Position numbers and translations under genes: made by a program. Positions 61,119 to 64,000 of a DNA stretch of 64,000 bases are shown here, piece after piece. The notes beneath the pieces are model-generated. The model ran no database searches. It saw only the letters and a list, made by a program, of their open reading frames with translations, and was not told where the DNA came from. The DNA is from Isoptericola peretonis (GTDB lineage: Bacteria > Actinomycetota > Actinomycetes > Actinomycetales > Cellulomonadaceae), in the NCBI GenBank assembly GCA_023241745.1, contig JALQCY010000004.1, positions 186,001 to 250,000 of the forward strand. The letters are read 5' to 3'. The number at the start of each line of letters is the position of its first letter. Position 1 is the first letter of the stretch.

Positions 61119-63863
61119 ATGACGAGCACCGACCCGCGCCTGGGGGCCACGGTCGACCCGGTCGCCTCGGCGGCGCAGGACGTGGCACGCGACCTCGGCG
61201 TCGAGCCCGTCCGCGGCCTGTCGGGCGAGGAGGCCCGCGCCCGGCTCGCGTCACACGGCCCGAACGAGCTCGCGGCCGGGGCGCGCGAGCCCGGTTGGCG
61301 CGCCTTCCTGCGCCAGTACCAGGACTTCATGCAGGTGGTGCTGCTGGTCGCCGCCGCAGTGAACCAGCTCGTCACGGGTGACACCGGCACGACGGTCGTG
61401 CTCGCCGGCCTGACGGTGTTCAACGCCGTGATCGGTCTCCGCCAGGAGGCCAAGGCCGAGGAGAGCGTCAAGGCGCTGGCGCAGATGATGCGGACGGTCT
61501 GCCGCGTCCGCCGGGACGGTCAGGCGGCCGAGATCGACGCGGCCGGGCTGGTGCCCGGGGACGTCGTGCTCGTCGAGGCGGGCGACCGGGTGCCGGCCGA
61601 CGGTCGCCTGTGGCTGGTCGCCAACCTCGAGGTCGAGGAGGCGGCCCTCACCGGGGAGAGCCTGCCGGTCGCCAAGACGGCGGCCCCGGTGGCGGGGCAG
61701 GACGTGCCCCTGGGCGACCGGCTCTGCATGGTGTACATGAACACGTCGGTCACGAGGGGCCGGGGCGAGATGGTCGTCACGGCGACCGGGATGGGCACCG
61801 AGATCGGGCACATCGCCGACATGCTCGCCGGCACCGAGACCGGCAGGACGCCCTTGCAGCGTCAGCTCGACTCGTTGTCCAGGATCATCGCGTCGATCGC
61901 TGGTGTCGCCCTGGTGCTGGTGGTGATGCTCGGGCTCGCCCAGGGCCAGCCCTTCGACACGCTCTTCGTCACCGGGGTCGCGCTCGCCGTGGCGGCGATC
62001 CCGACGGGTCTCCCGGCGGTCGTCACGGCCCTGCTCTCGATGGGCACGCGCGAGATCGCCCGCCGGCACGCGATCGTCAAACGGCTCCCGGCGGTCGAGA
62101 CGCTCGGTTCGACGTCGGCGATCTGCTCGGACAAGACCGGCACGCTCACGCTCAACAAGATGACCGCACGGCAGCTGGTCGTCCCCGAGGGCGGACGGTT
62201 CACCGTCTCGGGGGAGGGCTACGGCACCGACGGGGAGATCAAGCACGTCGGGGGACAGCGGTACGACCTCGACCCCTACCTGCTCCCGATGGTCCTGTGC
62301 GCCGACGCCGTGCTGGACGGCGAGAACCTCGTCGGCGACCCGACCGAGGGTGCGCTGATCGTGCTGGGCGCCAAGGGCGGCCTCGACGTCGACGGGACCC
62401 GGACCGCGTTCCCGCGCGTGGCCGAGGTGCCGTTCGACTCCGACCACAAGTTCATGGCGACGTTCCACGAGATGACCGTCGCGGACGGCCGCCGCGTGGT
62501 CCGCTGCTACGTCAAGGGCGCGCCGGACGTCCTCATCGCCCGGTCCACCTCGGCGCTGCGGCCGGACGGCGCCGTGGTCCGGGTCGGCGAGGACGAACGA
62601 CGCCGGGCGCTCGCCGCCAACGACGCCATCGCGTCCGTCGGCGAACGCGTGATGGTCGTCGCGCAGCGCGACCTCGAGCCCGCGGTCGTCGAGGCCGGCG
62701 GGGACCTGATCGGGCTGGTCGACGACCTCACGCTGCTCGCCATGGTCGGCATCGTCGACCCGCCGAGGCCGGAGGCGAGGGCCGCCATCGCGGAGTGCCG
62801 CGAGGCCGGGATCAGGGTGCGGATGATCACCGGCGACCACGCGGCCACGGCGGCGGCGATCGCGGGTGAGCTCGGCATCGAGGGGCGCGCGGTGACGGGC
62901 GCCGAGTTCGCGGCCGCGAGCGACGACCGGCTGCTCGCCGAGATCGGGGAGATCGGGGTCGTCGCCCGGGTCGCCCCGGAGGACAAGGTCCGCCTCGTCC
63001 GCCTGCTCCAGCAGCGGGGCGACGTCGTGGCGATGACCGGCGACGGGGTCAACGACGCCCCGGCGTTGAAGACGGCGGACATCGGCGTCGCCATGGGCAT
63101 CACGGGCACGGAGGTCTCCAAGGAGGCCGCCGTGATGATCCTGACGGACGACAACTTCGCGACGATCGTCGGAGCGGTGTCCTACGGTCGCACCCTCTAC
63201 GACAACCTGGTGAAGTACCTGCGCTTCCAGATGTCCACGCTCGTCGCCTACATCGCGATCTTCATCGGCGCGGGCACCCTGGGCATCGCCGGAGGCATCC
63301 CCCTCGACCCGCTGCAGATCCTGTGGCTGAACATGGTGATCGACATCCCGCTCGCGATCGCGCTCGGGTTCGACCAGCCTGCGCGCGGTCTGATGTCCCG
63401 ACCGCCACGGCCGGTCTCCGCCCCCGTGCTCTCGCGCGCGAGCTGGGTCCGGCTGTGCGTCCAGGGCGCGGTCATGACGGCGGGGTCGCTCGTCGCGTAC
63501 CAGATCGGCGACGGTGCGGGCGGCGCGGTGGTCGGCGCGACGATGCTGTTGACGACGCTGTCCTTCTTCCACCTCGCGGGCGCGCTGCTCTCCCGCGACC
63601 AGGTGGGCACGATGTTCGACCGGGACGCGCTGCCCGGGGCGGTGCAGCTGCGCCGGTACGGCCTCGCGCTGGTCGCGATCGTCGCGGTCACCGGTATCGA
63701 CCTGCTCGCACGGATCTTCGGCACCACCGGGCTCACGTTCGGCCAGTGGTGCATCTGCGTCGCCCTCGCCTGTTCGTTGGTCGTGGTCGAGGAGCTCTGG
63801 AAGCTGGTGGTCCGCCGGCGCGGCCGCACCGCTGGCCGTCCGGCTCCCGCGAGGGCCTCATGA
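61119..63863 (+). CDS. P-type cation-translocating ATPase (P2-like)
   Basis: The 914-residue pump has LTGES for the actuator domain, DKTGTLT with the phosphorylated Asp338, KGAPDVL in the nucleotide domain and MTGDGVNDAPALKTADIGVAMG. Helix 6 NMVIDIPLAIALGFD keeps the Asn and Asp of Ca2+ pumps. The helix 4 motif, usually PEGLP, reads PTGLP (295-299), so the metal-binding Glu is missing and ion specificity is uncertain. The N-terminal domain matches cation ATPase families. The ATG follows TCGGAGG. The stop overlaps the DUF6325-like gene start, so the two are coupled. Confidence 0.92.
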   Translation: MTSTDPRLGATVDPVASAAQDVARDLGVEPVRGLSGEEARARLASHGPNELAAGAREPGWRAFLRQYQDFMQVVLLVAAAVNQLVTGDTGTTVVLAGLTVFNAVIGLRQEAKAEESVKALAQMMRTVCRVRRDGQAAEIDAAGLVPGDVVLVEAGDRVPADGRLWLVANLEVEEAALTGESLPVAKTAAPVAGQDVPLGDRLCMVYMNTSVTRGRGEMVVTATGMGTEIGHIADMLAGTETGRTPLQRQLDSLSRIIASIAGVALVLVVMLGLAQGQPFDTLFVTGVALAVAAIPTGLPAVVTALLSMGTREIARRHAIVKRLPAVETLGSTSAICSDKTGTLTLNKMTARQLVVPEGGRFTVSGEGYGTDGEIKHVGGQRYDLDPYLLPMVLCADAVLDGENLVGDPTEGALIVLGAKGGLDVDGTRTAFPRVAEVPFDSDHKFMATFHEMTVADGRRVVRCYVKGAPDVLIARSTSALRPDGAVVRVGEDERRRALAANDAIASVGERVMVVAQRDLEPAVVEAGGDLIGLVDDLTLLAMVGIVDPPRPEARAAIAECREAGIRVRMITGDHAATAAAIAGELGIEGRAVTGAEFAAASDDRLLAEIGEIGVVARVAPEDKVRLVRLLQQRGDVVAMTGDGVNDAPALKTADIGVAMGITGTEVSKEAAVMILTDDNFATIVGAVSYGRTLYDNLVKYLRFQMSTLVAYIAIFIGAGTLGIAGGIPLDPLQILWLNMVIDIPLAIALGFDQPARGLMSRPPRPVSAPVLSRASWVRLCVQGAVMTAGSLVAYQIGDGAGGAVVGATMLLTTLSFFHLAGALLSRDQVGTMFDRDALPGAVQLRRYGLALVAIVAVTGIDLLARIFGTTGLTFGQWCICVALACSLVVVEELWKLVVRRRGRTAGRPAPARAS

Positions 63864-64000
63864 GCGACGTGCCTCCGGCGGACCCGGCCGCCGGCCTCGA
63901 CGCCGACCTCCTCGAGTACCTCCTCGTCGCCGTTCCCGCGGCGGAGCGCCTGGACGGCGTCGTCGCGACGGTGGTCGGGCTGGTCCGGTCCGGGTCGATC
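63860..64000 (+). CDS. DUF6325-like protein (3' truncated by the window)
   Basis: The first 47 residues begin MSDVPPADPAAGLDADLLEYLLVAVPAAERLDGVVATVVGLVRSGSI, which aligns with the start of the protein at 60510-60953. The ATG overlaps the ATPase stop (ATGA), so it is the next gene of that operon. The two paralogues therefore flank the pump on opposite strands. The gene runs off the window. Confidence 0.75.
   Translation, partial: MSDVPPADPAAGLDADLLEYLLVAVPAAERLDGVVATVVGLVRSGSI

Overview
The window comes from a very GC-rich actinobacterium. GTG starts are common, genes overlap by four bases (ATGA/GTGA), and the orthologues rplY, pth and mfd are of actinobacterial type. A secreted multidomain xylanase and proline-rich DUF4190-type membrane proteins suggest the Cellulomonas/Cellulosimicrobium/Isoptericola group of Micrococcales; this genus-level placement is inference.

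Layout. 1-2262 holds housekeeping genes: the end of a GT2-GtrA glycosyltransferase, rplY, a 66-bp perfect palindrome, and pth. 2386-35002 is a large exopolysaccharide/capsule (EPS) locus. It contains glycosyltransferases, a Wzz/BY-kinase-like protein with a degenerate P-loop, an O-antigen-ligase-like polymerase, nucleotide-sugar genes (epimerase, divergent C-methyltransferase, rfbC, class III aminotransferase, nucleotidyltransferase, PIG-L deacetylase), two pyruvyltransferases, a Wzm/Wzt ABC exporter, a PAP2 phosphatase, and three glycoside-hydrolase-like proteins (DUF4038, GH99/WbsX, GH39/PslG-like). 35003-41594 is a lasso-peptide cluster: RRE protein (B1), a 42-residue precursor (A) too short for routine gene calling, a short cyclase (C), a leader peptidase (B2), an HPrK-like kinase (K), an ABC exporter (D) and a nucleotidyltransferase-family protein. 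The kinase and a precursor ending in Ser point to a phosphorylated, paeninodin-like lasso peptide.

41610-49213 holds an L-2-hydroxyglutarate oxidase and a CE4-GH10-CBM9 xylanase flanked by two DUF4190-type proteins. 49238-51638 holds two SDRs and a TetR regulator with a likely operator. 51843-55445 is mfd. pth and mfd lie close together in many actinobacteria, so about 49.6 kb of accessory DNA sits between them here. 55486-64000 holds a PPOX-fold protein, a membrane protein, an APH-fold kinase, and a stress-like cluster (DUF2254, two SHOCT proteins, two DUF6325-like paralogues, a P-type ATPase).

The main regulatory observation is a recurrent box, consensus GGGTGAAACCC. It occurs singly or in pairs (mostly 21-22 or 32 bases apart) upstream of nearly every transcription unit in both the EPS and lasso regions. 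The centre of the nearest box lies 41-42 bases before a TAnnnT-like -10 element, and several box pairs sit between divergent promoters at this spacing on both sides. This implies one unidentified regulator controls the polysaccharide genes and the lasso peptide together. No function for the peptide in EPS biology is shown; co-regulation is the evidence.
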